A stretch of DNA of 11,870 nucleotides from an uncultured Brevibacterium sp. (GTDB lineage: Bacteria > Actinomycetota > Actinomycetes > Actinomycetales > Brevibacteriaceae): NCBI GenBank assembly GCA_902489185.1, contig CABTZC010000034.1, positions 1 to 11,870 on the forward strand, read 5' to 3'. A program made the position numbers and the translations under genes. Of the stretch, positions 1-7,138 are shown in pieces (the first letter of the stretch is position 1; each line of letters begins with the position of its first letter). The notes beneath the pieces are model-generated. The model saw only the letters and a program-made list of their open reading frames with translations, did not search any database and was not told the origin of the DNA.

Positions 1-35
1 CACTGATTAAACTGTCAGACAACGAAAGGGAATGA
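1..35 (+). CDS. Possible 3' tail of dop (Pup deamidase/depupylase), partial
   Basis: The reading frame entering at base 3 stays open through about ten codons (reading LIKLSDNERE) and stops with TGA at 33-35, one base before the pup ATG. In actinobacterial proteasome loci the gene directly before pup is usually dop, a homologue of PafA, and the PafA in this window ends with a loosely similar LIACLNDSELA. That resemblance is weak evidence only. The other two frames also stop early (TGA at 4-6, TAA at 8-10), so the upstream gene could end there instead. Assignment to dop rests on gene order and on the need for a deamidase, because the Pup here ends in Gln. Confidence 0.3.
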   Translation, partial: LIKLSDNERE

Positions 36-36
36 G

Positions 37-225
37 ATGAGCCAATTTCAGCAACACGCCGGTGGTGGAAAAGGAAACAACGACGATTCAGAAGAGATTG
101 TTGAAGCCGGCCAGGCCCAGATCAACACACAGGGTGTCGACGACATTCTGGATGACATCGACTCCATGTTGGAATCAAACGCAGAAGACTTTGTGAAGAA
201 CTTCGTGCAAAAGGGCGGCCAGTGA
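37..225 (+). CDS. pup: Prokaryotic ubiquitin-like protein Pup
   Basis: This 62-residue protein is the small disordered tag that is ligated to lysines of proteins destined for the actinobacterial proteasome. It has the family's features: a Gly-rich acidic N-terminal part (GGGKGNNDDSEE, residues 9-20), the helical segment that binds the ARC/Mpa coiled coil (DDILDDIDSMLESNAEDFV, about 35-53), and the C-terminal VQKGGQ. The final residue is Gln62, so the product must be deamidated to Glu by Dop before PafA can use it. Lys59 corresponds to the lysine near the C-terminus of mycobacterial Pup. The ATG is preceded by a purine-rich Shine-Dalgarno (GAAAGGGA, 24-31). Its stop codon overlaps the GTG start of prcB. 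Confidence 0.98.
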   Translation: MSQFQQHAGGGKGNNDDSEEIVEAGQAQINTQGVDDILDDIDSMLESNAEDFVKNFVQKGGQ

Positions 226-1019
226 ACTCAGGTTTCGACAAGCACTTTCTCGACGCGACCACCAACTCGTTTGTCGATTTCGCGTCACGTGTGCGTCCGC
301 ACGTTTTGCCTCACGCTCCGGCCCAGGTGGTGTCGCAGCAGTTTGAAGCACCGGTAGGCACAACGATTGTCGCGTTCAAAACGGAACGCGGCGTTCTCAT
401 GGCCGGTGACCGCCGGGCCACGATGGGTAATCTGATTGCCAGCCACACCATTGAAAAAGTGCACGCTGCTGATTCAGCCTCGGTCATTGGAATCGCCGGT
501 ACTGCTGGGCTTGCACTTGAGCTGATTCGGCTCTTCCAGCTGGAACTCGAACACTACGAAAAGATCGAAGGCACTCCGCTGTCGCTAGAAGGCAAAGCGA
601 ACCGTTTGGCCTCGATGTTGCGGGGCAACCTGGGCCTTGCACTGCAAGGTCTGGCAGTCGTTCCACTCTTTGCGGGCACCGTGCCGGGAACCACCTCGGG
701 TGCGCTCTATTCCTTTGACGTCACGGGCGGGAAGTACCAGGAGCTTGATTTCCACTCGATTGGATCCGGAGCAGGATTCGCACGCGGCGCCCTGAAGAAA
801 CTGTGGAAACCACAGCTGGATGACGAAGAAGCTGTGCGCGTCGCCGTGCAAACACTTTACGACGCCGCCGACGACGACTCCGCCACAGGTGGACCGGATT
901 TGGTCCGGAAGATCGCACCGCAGGTGATGACCGTTGACGGGGACGGTGTGAAAGAAGTCCCTGCCGATCAGGTGCTTCAGATTGCTCGCTCAATTGTGAC
1001 TGGACGGAACGACTCATGA
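222..1019 (+). CDS. prcB: Proteasome 20S core, beta subunit PrcB
   Basis: This is the catalytic beta subunit of the 20S proteasome (N-terminal nucleophile hydrolase), 265 residues, in the cytoplasm. A propeptide of 46 residues precedes the autocatalytic cleavage site Gly46-Thr47 in the motif APVGTTIVAFK. Thr47 becomes Thr1 of the mature chain, and the partner residues Asp17 (AGDRRATMG) and Lys33 (TIEKV), counted from Thr1, are both present. The segment YDAADDDSATGGPDLV is the usual conserved block near the C-terminus. The start is GTG at 222, overlapping the pup stop as GTGA, with AAAAGGG at 209-215 as ribosome binding site. The stop overlaps the prcA start as ATGA. The subunit assembles as two inner heptameric rings between PrcA rings. 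Confidence 0.98.
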   Translation: MNSGFDKHFLDATTNSFVDFASRVRPHVLPHAPAQVVSQQFEAPVGTTIVAFKTERGVLMAGDRRATMGNLIASHTIEKVHAADSASVIGIAGTAGLALELIRLFQLELEHYEKIEGTPLSLEGKANRLASMLRGNLGLALQGLAVVPLFAGTVPGTTSGALYSFDVTGGKYQELDFHSIGSGAGFARGALKKLWKPQLDDEEAVRVAVQTLYDAADDDSATGGPDLVRKIAPQVMTVDGDGVKEVPADQVLQIARSIVTGRNDS

Positions 1020-1780
1020 CTGCACCGTTTTATGTATCACCTGAACAGCTGATGAAGGACCGCGCGGAGTTCGCGCGGAAGGGAATCGCCCGAGGTCGGT
1101 CGGTCATCGTGTGCCGATATGACGCTGGTATTGCGTTGGTTGCTCACAACCCGTCCTCCACCTTGCACAAAATTGCGGAAATCTATGACCGCATCGCTTT
1201 CGCAGCAGTGGGCAAGTACAACGAGTTCGAAACGCTTAGGCAAGCAGGCGTGCGGTACGCGGACTTGCGCGGATTCTCATATGACCGCGCCGATGTCACC
1301 GCCCGAGGACTTACCAACGCGTACGCGCAGACGCTGGCCAGCGTGTTCACCACCGAGTCCAAACCTTTTGAAGTTGAGTTGGTGGTGGCTGAACTGGGAG
1401 AAATCGCCGCCCAGGACCGGCTTTACCGTTTGTCCTATGACGGTTCGGTTGCGGACGAAAATGACTGTGTGGTGATCGGCGGGAACGCTGAAGTGACCGC
1501 GCGACGCATGCAGGCTACACCTGGGCTCAAGGACCTCGATACCACGATCAATACCGCAGTGCGAGCGCTGTTTGGGGACGAGGATCCCGTTGCTGCCCAC
1601 GTTGAAGCCGCAGTTCTGGACCGCAACGCGCCAGGCCGCAGAACCTTTGTACGGCTCACGGAAGAGCAGGTGCGTGCCGCACTTGAACAAGGACACTTAG
1701 AAAACGGACAAGAGGCGGGCACGCCGAGCCAGGATAACGATCAGACGGACGAGACACCTCGGGAAGAGACCGGCGAATGA
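1016..1780 (+). CDS. prcA: Proteasome 20S core, alpha subunit PrcA
   Basis: This 254-residue protein is the non-catalytic alpha subunit that forms the outer rings and the gate of the 20S core and docks the ATPase. The N-terminal YVSPEQLMKDRAEFARKGIA (residues 6-25) is the gating and alpha-helix H0 region typical of PrcA. It is followed by the conserved HNPSSTLHKIAEIYDRIAFA and GKYNEFETLR blocks. There is no catalytic N-terminal threonine, as expected. The last 28 residues or so are acidic and polar (rich in Glu, Asp, Gln, Thr), a tail that varies between species. The start shares ATGA with the prcB stop and the stop shares ATGA with the pafA start, consistent with coupled translation and near-equal production of the two core subunits. 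Confidence 0.98.
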   Translation: MTAPFYVSPEQLMKDRAEFARKGIARGRSVIVCRYDAGIALVAHNPSSTLHKIAEIYDRIAFAAVGKYNEFETLRQAGVRYADLRGFSYDRADVTARGLTNAYAQTLASVFTTESKPFEVELVVAELGEIAAQDRLYRLSYDGSVADENDCVVIGGNAEVTARRMQATPGLKDLDTTINTAVRALFGDEDPVAAHVEAAVLDRNAPGRRTFVRLTEEQVRAALEQGHLENGQEAGTPSQDNDQTDETPREETGE

Positions 1781-3237
1781 AACGCATTTTCGGTTTAGAA
1801 ACAGAGTTCGGGATTGCATACGCACCCACAGGCGGTCGTCGCTTGGGGCCGGAAGAAGTGGCCCGCTACCTGTTTAAACCTGTTGTGGCATGGGGCAGGT
1901 CTTCCAACGTGTTCCTTCCTAACGGCTCACGCTTGTACCTCGACGTGGGGTCACACCCCGAATACGCCACCGCCGAATGCGACCGCCTCGATGACCTGAT
2001 TGCGCAGGACAGCGCCGGAACGGTCATCATGCAGGACCTCTTGCGCCAAGCAAACGATGCGCTCAAAGCCGACGGCTACGACGGTGTTCCCCACCTGTTT
2101 AAGAACAACTCTGATTCCGCCGGGAACTCGTACGGAAGTCACGAAAACTTCCTCATCCGCAGAAACATGGACTTCGCGCACTTGACCAGTACGCTCCTGC
2201 CGTTCCTCGTGGTACGACAACTCATGGTGGGCGCAGGCGCGATCATCCCGCGCCAGATCTCCACAGCCATGCCAGCGGCTCAGACAAACCGCGCCAACCC
2301 CCACGCCACACAGACCTTGGCGAATCCCACCTCGGACGTGGTCTTTGGTCTATCAGGCCGATCCGATGTCATGTGGGAAGGGGTATCCAGCGCGACCACA
2401 CGGTCACGCCCCATTATCAACGCGCGGGATGAACCCCACGCGGATGCCGAAAAGTACCGCCGGTTACACGTGATCGTTGGCGATTCGTCCATGGCACAAC
2501 CCACTACACAACTCAAGGTGGGTTCGGCGGCACTGATCCTGGACATGATTGAAACGGGCATGCCACTGCGGGATCTGACGCTGTCGAACCCCATTCGCGA
2601 TATTCGTGTGATTGCACGTGACCTCACGGGTACAACACCGCTAGAACTCAAAACCGGTGGCACGCTCACGCCAGTTGAGCTCCTCGAAATTTATCTGCAG
2701 GCAGCCACCACAATTGTGGACCGTGGGGACCACAGCGTGGGCGATGACCAGACCGCGCGTGGAGTGCTCGATCTGTGGAAGCGCATGCTCGAGGCGGTGC
2801 GCACGCAAGACTTCTCCAGCGTCGATACTGAAATCGACTGGGTGATCAAGAAGAAGATTTTGGACCGCTACATGTCACGATCCGTTGTGGAACTGAGTGA
2901 TCCGCGGATTCGTAGGCTGGAGCTTGCGTATCACGACGTGACGCCGGGAGTTGGGCTGGTCGAAAAGATGCAGGCGGGCGGGCTGATTGCTCGGACTGTT
3001 ACTGACACCGAGGTTGCAAAAGCGAAGGATGTGCCACCCCAGACCACGCGTGCCAAGGTCCGTGGTGCGTTTGTCGAGGCGGCCGTCGAACACCGTGCCG
3101 ACTACACGGTCGATTGGGTCCACTTGCGACTCAATGCGCACGCTCAACGCGCAGTGACGTTGAGAGACCCGTTTGTTGCCACCAGTGAACACGCAGATGA
3201 ACTCATCGCGTGTCTGAATGATTCTGAGCTAGCATGA
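1777..3237 (+). CDS. pafA: Pup--protein ligase PafA
   Basis: PafA uses ATP to phosphorylate the C-terminal Glu of deamidated Pup and joins it by an isopeptide bond to a substrate lysine; it belongs to the carboxylate-amine ligase (glutamine synthetase-like) family. The N-terminal FGLETEFGI (residues 5-13) carries the metal-binding glutamates, and LYLDVGSHPEYATAECD (53-69) carries the catalytic aspartate Asp56. FKNNSDSAGNSYGSHENFLI, SSATTRSRPIINARDEPHAD and PPQTTRAKVRGAF are hallmark blocks. The C-terminal domain with DYTVDWVHLRLN is complete. At 486 residues it is longer than mycobacterial PafA (about 452), mainly because of an extra segment of about 25 residues between residues 155 and 189. 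The GGAAGAG at 1762-1768 is a good ribosome binding site. The start and stop both lie in overlaps with neighbours. Confidence 0.97.
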   Translation: MKRIFGLETEFGIAYAPTGGRRLGPEEVARYLFKPVVAWGRSSNVFLPNGSRLYLDVGSHPEYATAECDRLDDLIAQDSAGTVIMQDLLRQANDALKADGYDGVPHLFKNNSDSAGNSYGSHENFLIRRNMDFAHLTSTLLPFLVVRQLMVGAGAIIPRQISTAMPAAQTNRANPHATQTLANPTSDVVFGLSGRSDVMWEGVSSATTRSRPIINARDEPHADAEKYRRLHVIVGDSSMAQPTTQLKVGSAALILDMIETGMPLRDLTLSNPIRDIRVIARDLTGTTPLELKTGGTLTPVELLEIYLQAATTIVDRGDHSVGDDQTARGVLDLWKRMLEAVRTQDFSSVDTEIDWVIKKKILDRYMSRSVVELSDPRIRRLELAYHDVTPGVGLVEKMQAGGLIARTVTDTEVAKAKDVPPQTTRAKVRGAFVEAAVEHRADYTVDWVHLRLNAHAQRAVTLRDPFVATSEHADELIACLNDSELA

Positions 3238-3248
3238 CTAGGGCAGAA

Positions 3249-3255
3249 GAGAGGA
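3249..3255 (+). promoter_or_regulatory. Ribosome binding site that favours the GTG start of the FKBP lipoprotein
   Basis: The purine run AGAGAGGAA, with GAGGA at 3251-3255, sits five bases before GTG at 3261. The upstream ATG at 3234, which overlaps the pafA stop as ATGA, has no comparable site. The GTG start also gives a short classical lipoprotein signal peptide beginning MKKLV, so I prefer it. Confidence 0.55.
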
Positions 3256-3260
3256 ACCCA

Positions 3261-4196
3261 GTGAAAAAACTTGTGTGCGCGGTCGCCGTTTCGGCTCTAG
3301 TCCTGACCGGTTGTGGTGGCCAAGACGAGGACTCCAAATCACCCGATCAACAGGAACAGAAACAGAACGGGTCGATTGACGACATCCAGGTTTCAGGCGA
3401 CGCCAAGAAGAAACCAGAAGTCAAAGTTCAGGCTCCGTTCGCTGCCGAGAACGCGCACAAAACCCTTGAACAGGGTTCTGGGAAGAAGGTCGACAAGGGT
3501 CTTCAGGTCACCGCTCACTACACACTGATTTCCGGTGAGTCTGGGGAAGAAATCGAGTCGTCATATGACTCAAAACCATCGGGTTTTCCTATGGACGACC
3601 AACAGATCAACAAGAGTCTCTTTGACGCGGTTATGGGTGTTCAAGAAGGCGGCCGCGTTCTGATGGTGCAGAACGCTAGCCCGGGAGGTAACGCCGCCAA
3701 CCAGACACTCATTTACGTGTGGGACATTGTGAAAGTCGATAAGATGCCGGAGGTTCTGTCCAAGGCTAAAGGCACCGAGAAAAAGATTCCGGGCGACCTG
3801 CCACAGGTGACACGCGACAAAGATGGCAAACCGTCGATCTCTAAGCCCAAAGGTGACGCTCCTAAGAAACTCACGGTTAAACCAGCAATTGAGGGCGACG
3901 GCCCTGTGGTCAAAGAAGGCCAGAAAGTCAGCGTGCACTACACCGGATGGCTGTGGGATGACCCAAGCAAGCCGTTCGACTCAAGTTGGGATCGTGGACA
4001 ACCATTCTCTTTTACCCCGGGTAATGGTGAAGTCATTGCCGGATGGGACGAAGGAGTAAAGGGTCAAAAGGTGGGCTCTCAAATTCTGTTGGTCGTTCCA
4101 GCAGACAAGGGATACGGCGATGCCGGGTCACCTCCTAACATCCCCGGTGGGGCCACCCTAGTGTTCGTTGTCGACATTTTGGCTGCTGTGGGCTAA
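3261..4196 (+). CDS. Tandem FKBP-type peptidyl-prolyl isomerase lipoprotein
   Basis: From the GTG start this is a 311-residue lipoprotein. It has a KK n-region, a short hydrophobic core and the lipobox LTGC with Cys18 as the lipidated residue, followed by a charged linker rich in Asp, Glu, Lys and Gln. Two FKBP-like domains follow. The first (about 71-160) keeps the HYTL strand and the closing YVWDIVKV strand but lacks the central GW and GYG features, so it looks catalytically degenerate. The second (about 211-308) is intact: VHYTGWLW, PFDSSWDRGQPFSF, GEVIAGWDEG, VPADKGYGD, and a final LVFVVDIL strand. It should catalyse proline cis-trans isomerisation outside the membrane. FKBP-type isomerase genes next to pafA are known in Streptomyces. 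An ATG at 3234 would add nine residues. The stop TAA overlaps the pafB start. Confidence 0.9.
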   Translation: MKKLVCAVAVSALVLTGCGGQDEDSKSPDQQEQKQNGSIDDIQVSGDAKKKPEVKVQAPFAAENAHKTLEQGSGKKVDKGLQVTAHYTLISGESGEEIESSYDSKPSGFPMDDQQINKSLFDAVMGVQEGGRVLMVQNASPGGNAANQTLIYVWDIVKVDKMPEVLSKAKGTEKKIPGDLPQVTRDKDGKPSISKPKGDAPKKLTVKPAIEGDGPVVKEGQKVSVHYTGWLWDDPSKPFDSSWDRGQPFSFTPGNGEVIAGWDEGVKGQKVGSQILLVVPADKGYGDAGSPPNIPGGATLVFVVDILAAVG

Positions 4197-5167
4197 TGGT
4201 CGCGGCTCCGGTTCGCAAGCAGTATGAAAGGCTTCTCAACCTGCTTTTCGCTCTGCGTAATACGCGAACATGGATGAGCAAAGCACAGATTCGCGAGCAT
4301 GTTGAAGGTTACGAGAATCTGAGCGATGAAGCGTTCAACCGTATGTTTGAACGCGACAAAGCAACCCTGCGGGGAGTGGGGATTAACATCTCCAGCACCG
4401 GCTGGAATAACCGACCAAATGAAGACGTGGTCTACGGCTACCGCATAACGGACGCGGACTACGCGCTGGATGAGGTCTCGTTTCCCCCCGCCGAGGTGGA
4501 GGTCCTGCGAGCCGCTTCAGTCTGGCTCCCGCAGACGGGACCAGCGGTGCGTGCGATGACAAAACTCACGGGTCTAGGTGAAGACCTCATGCAACGTGAC
4601 GTTCCTGTTCCAGCTACCGCGACGAACACACAACTCACTGGCCGTTTTATCGACGCTGTTGAGGACCGCAGGCCCCAGACGTTTACGTACCGCAAGGCAG
4701 GCGGTCAACCGGAAGTCCGCACGCTGTTCCCTTATGGCGTGCTCAGTCGTGGACCGCGCGTGTACGTGGTCGGCTATGACGTGGACCGCAAGGGCATCCG
4801 CGTGTTTCGGCTCAGTCGCATCGTTGGGAAGGTGAAACACCACCCTAAATACCGTTCAGGTGCCTATGACATTCCTCGCGACTTTTCAGCGAGCGACTAT
4901 GTGCGTTCGGACCCCACAGTGAGCGCGACAGTAGCGGTTGCTCGTGGACACGGAGAAAGCGTGCGAGAACGCGCGCAGAACGTCGCACACATGGATGAGG
5001 AGTTCGACCGTATCACTGTAGATGTGACGGACACACACGCGTTCGTGTCCGAAATGCTTGGTCTGGGGACGTTCGTGAGGCCACTGGAGCCGTCCCAGGT
5101 TGTTCAGGCATATCAAGACGGGTACCGCCAAACGGTTGAACGCTTAAAGGAGCTCGCCGGTGAGTAG
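4196..5167 (+). CDS. pafB: WYL-domain transcriptional activator subunit PafB
   Basis: This 323-residue protein is the first half of PafBC, which activates the LexA-independent DNA-damage regulon of actinobacteria; the family was named from linkage to pafA. The N-terminal winged helix-turn-helix spans about residues 8-80, with the typical FERDKATLRGVGI (51-63). A WYL domain spans about 147-215 (FTYRKAGGQPEVRTLFPYGVL, written here as FTYRKAGG...FPYGVL), with VYVVGYD in place of the literal Trp-Tyr-Leu triplet and the later FRLSRI block that is usual in these domains. A WCX-type C-terminal extension follows. The start ATG overlaps the TAA of the lipoprotein gene (TAATG) and has no clear Shine-Dalgarno, suggesting re-initiation. 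It overlaps pafC by eight bases. Confidence 0.93.
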   Translation: MVAAPVRKQYERLLNLLFALRNTRTWMSKAQIREHVEGYENLSDEAFNRMFERDKATLRGVGINISSTGWNNRPNEDVVYGYRITDADYALDEVSFPPAEVEVLRAASVWLPQTGPAVRAMTKLTGLGEDLMQRDVPVPATATNTQLTGRFIDAVEDRRPQTFTYRKAGGQPEVRTLFPYGVLSRGPRVYVVGYDVDRKGIRVFRLSRIVGKVKHHPKYRSGAYDIPRDFSASDYVRSDPTVSATVAVARGHGESVRERAQNVAHMDEEFDRITVDVTDTHAFVSEMLGLGTFVRPLEPSQVVQAYQDGYRQTVERLKELAGE

Positions 5168-6035
5168 CACACCGCAAGTGGTGACAACGCTGATCAGCCT
5201 GGTCGCGTACATCACCAAAAAGGACGAAGTGCCCATTGCCGAACTCGCCTCGGTTTTTGGGCTCAGCGAAAGCACGGTGCGCGACTACCTCGACGTCCTT
5301 CTGGTCAGCGGCATGCCCGGTGACTACGGTGCCAAGATCGATGTGTGGGAAACCGACGGAATCGTGTCCCTGAGTAATACCGACGGTGTGGACGTTCCGG
5401 TTCGTCTATCCAGCCTGGAAGCGCACCTCTTGCTTATGGCGTTAGAGTCCGCCGGTTCGGATACCCCCGAGGTCGCTCAGTCTGTGATTGATAAGTTGCG
5501 TAGCATTGTGGGGGAGTGGGAGTCAGACGCGGTGAGTTTTGAACCCGCCGAGGTGTCCCCAGAGTTGCGCGCGGCAGTGGCCCACGCGTTGGAGACGGAC
5601 ACTGCTCTGACGATCGACTACTACGTCCGCAGCCGGGACGAAGTCACCACCCGCACCATCTCACCCATCGAGTTCAACCTCGACGGCCAGTGGTACCTCG
5701 ACGCCTACTGTCACGACAAACACAGCCGACGCTCCTTCCGTGCCGACTACATTCGCACGTGGCACACCACCTCGGAACCGGCCCAAACCGGTAGCGACGA
5801 ACACAACAACGGACAACCTTGCCGCATGACTTTTGCCCCCGAAGGTGCGTGGCTCGCGGACGAACTGACACCTCGGGACGTGAGTTTTGACACGCACGGG
5901 CCCGGCACGGTCACGGTTGAGCTCACCGTGTTTTCCGCAGATTGGATTGTCCAACTGCTCATGATGCACGGGCGACACGTGCTGGCGATTGAGCCACGGG
6001 AGTATGCACGTGCCGCGCTTGAGCGTTTAGAATAG
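5160..6035 (+). CDS. pafC: WYL-domain transcriptional activator subunit PafC
   Basis: This 291-residue protein is the partner of PafB. The N-terminal helix-turn-helix (about 22-48, VPIAELASVFGLSESTVRDY) is followed by a WYL domain with the literal triplet at residues 178-180 (GQWYLDAY) and the RRSFRADYI block at 190-198. A C-terminal extension ends the protein. The GTG start at 5160 lies inside the end of pafB and is preceded by a strong AAAGGAG (5146-5152) seven bases upstream, so independent ribosome loading is likely as well as coupling. In the family PafB and PafC act as a heterodimer, or as a fused protein in some species, and are thought to sense DNA damage through the WYL domains. The tight overlap fits a 1:1 complex. 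Confidence 0.93.
   Translation: MSSTPQVVTTLISLVAYITKKDEVPIAELASVFGLSESTVRDYLDVLLVSGMPGDYGAKIDVWETDGIVSLSNTDGVDVPVRLSSLEAHLLLMALESAGSDTPEVAQSVIDKLRSIVGEWESDAVSFEPAEVSPELRAAVAHALETDTALTIDYYVRSRDEVTTRTISPIEFNLDGQWYLDAYCHDKHSRRSFRADYIRTWHTTSEPAQTGSDEHNNGQPCRMTFAPEGAWLADELTPRDVSFDTHGPGTVTVELTVFSADWIVQLLMMHGRHVLAIEPREYARAALERLE
6028..6033 (+). promoter_or_regulatory. Candidate -10 element for tatAC
   Basis: TAGAAT at 6028-6033 overlaps the pafC stop codon and fits the actinobacterial TAnnnT -10 consensus. A start site about seven bases downstream would leave a 5' leader of roughly 20 bases containing the tatA Shine-Dalgarno. The -35 position (TGCACG at 6005-6010, 17-base spacer) is a poor match, so this remains tentative. 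Confidence 0.3.
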
Positions 6036-6048
6036 TGTGGATCCAAAA

Positions 6049-6055
6049 TAAGGAG
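6049..6055 (+). promoter_or_regulatory. Shine-Dalgarno of tatA
   Basis: TAAGGAG lies four bases before the ATG at 6060. It supports this start over the in-frame ATG at 6084 (Met9), which has no purine-rich site before it. It is one of the clearest ribosome binding sites in the window and marks the tat genes as a fresh translational unit after pafC. Confidence 0.6.
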
Positions 6056-6059
6056 TGTC

Positions 6060-6344
6060 ATGTTTTCCCAGACGCCAGCCGTCATGCTGTTGCAACTCAG
6101 TGCTCAGCACATCGTCATTCTTCTGGTCATCATTATTCTGCTGTTTGGAGCGTCCAAGCTCCCGTCGCTCGCGCGTAACTTGGGCAAGTCCGCCAAGATT
6201 TTCCGCGACGAAGTCAAGTCAATGAACGACGACTCGCCCCAAACTCCATCCGAGCTTGAATCGTCTCGTTCCGAAGACGCTACAGACAAAGCTCCACGCC
6301 CACACGCTGACTCCACTCAGTCGGTACGCGACACCGATAAGTGA
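6060..6344 (+). CDS. tatA: Sec-independent protein translocase subunit TatA
   Basis: This 94-residue membrane protein forms the pore-like oligomer of the twin-arginine translocase, which exports folded proteins. One membrane helix (about residues 17-30, HIVILLVIIILLFG) is followed by the diagnostic hinge FGASKLPSLARNLGKS (29-44), the amphipathic helix with IFRDEVKSM, and a long polar tail rich in Ser, Asp, Glu and Pro. About 16 residues precede the membrane helix, longer than the handful seen in many TatA proteins; the Shine-Dalgarno at 6049-6055 supports this start. No separate tatB is visible here. The stop overlaps the tatC start as GTGA. Confidence 0.93.
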   Translation: MFSQTPAVMLLQLSAQHIVILLVIIILLFGASKLPSLARNLGKSAKIFRDEVKSMNDDSPQTPSELESSRSEDATDKAPRPHADSTQSVRDTDK

Positions 6345-7126
6345 AACGTTCCAAAAACCCTGATAGAACCATGCCCCTTATGGGGCATTTCAAAGAACTA
6401 CGCAATCGAATGATCGTGTCGCTCATCGCGCTCCTCATTGGAGCTGCGGTGGGCTGGTTCTTATATGACCCTGTCATTGTGCTGTTGAAGAGTCCGTTGG
6501 ACGAAGTTGCGCAGTCGCAGGGACGCACAGCTGAACTCAACTTCGCGGGTATCGCCTCGCCGTTTGACCTCAAACTCAAGGTGTCTGTGTTTATCGGGTT
6601 TATCGTGACGGCTCCCGTGTGGCTATACGAGCTGTGCGCATTTGTGGTTCCAGGACTCACAAAAAAAGAACGGCAGTACGTCTTTGGGTTTTTAGGCGCT
6701 GCCCTTCCGCTGTTTTTCGCTGGTGCCGGGCTGGCGTTCTTCGCGTTGCCTCGCGCGATCCACGCGCTGGGTTCGCTCATTCCACAGGGTGCGTCATACA
6801 TCGTCCCGGCGCAGGACTATTTGACGTTCACTATGTTGCTCATCGTGGTGTTCGGGGTGGCTTTTGTCTTGCCCGTGATCCTGGTGGGTCTGAACTTCAT
6901 TGGGGTGCTCAGCGCACGAACGGTTCGCCACTCGTGGCGATGGGTCATCATGCTGGTCGCCACTTTCGCCGCCATTGCAACGCCATCACCCGACGCTATT
7001 TCCATGTTCTACCTGATGGTGCCCATGCTGTTCATGTTCTTTCTGGCATGGGGCGTGTGCGCAATCAATGACAAGCGGCGCAAACGCAAAATGATTGCCC
7101 AGGGCACGTGGGTCGACGAGGACTAA
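6341..7126 (+). CDS. tatC: Sec-independent protein translocase subunit TatC
   Basis: TatC is the receptor of the twin-arginine translocase that binds the RR signal peptide. The 261-residue protein begins with the conserved cytoplasmic MPLMGHFKELRNRM (residues 11-24). Six hydrophobic segments follow at about 24-42, 76-100, 113-136, 160-187, 199-213 and 218-241. Further family blocks are SPFDLKLKVSVFIGF (73-87), the FVVPGLTKKERQ loop (101-112) containing the conserved Glu110, and IATPSPDAISM (212-222). The C-terminus is basic (DKRRKRK) and then acidic (WVDED). The GTG start is fused to the tatA stop (GTGA) and no separate Shine-Dalgarno is evident, so translation is probably coupled to tatA. 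Confidence 0.97.
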   Translation: MKRSKNPDRTMPLMGHFKELRNRMIVSLIALLIGAAVGWFLYDPVIVLLKSPLDEVAQSQGRTAELNFAGIASPFDLKLKVSVFIGFIVTAPVWLYELCAFVVPGLTKKERQYVFGFLGAALPLFFAGAGLAFFALPRAIHALGSLIPQGASYIVPAQDYLTFTMLLIVVFGVAFVLPVILVGLNFIGVLSARTVRHSWRWVIMLVATFAAIATPSPDAISMFYLMVPMLFMFFLAWGVCAINDKRRKRKMIAQGTWVDED

Positions 7127-7138
7127 CGCCCTGTCGGT

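Noticed and set aside
2239..2343. The extra PafA segment as an intein, frameshift or mobile insertion
   Set aside because: It is only about 25 residues, stays in frame, has no splicing or repeat signatures, and the flanking conserved blocks are both intact.
5778..5793. ACCGG...CCGGT palindrome inside pafC
   Set aside because: Short inverted repeat within coding sequence with no supporting context; it is expected by chance in G+C-rich DNA.
6280..6801. Open frame of 173 codons on the - strand
   Set aside because: It is antisense to the end of tatA and much of tatC, has no recognisable domain, and no ribosome binding site stood out. It is a by-product of the coding strand.
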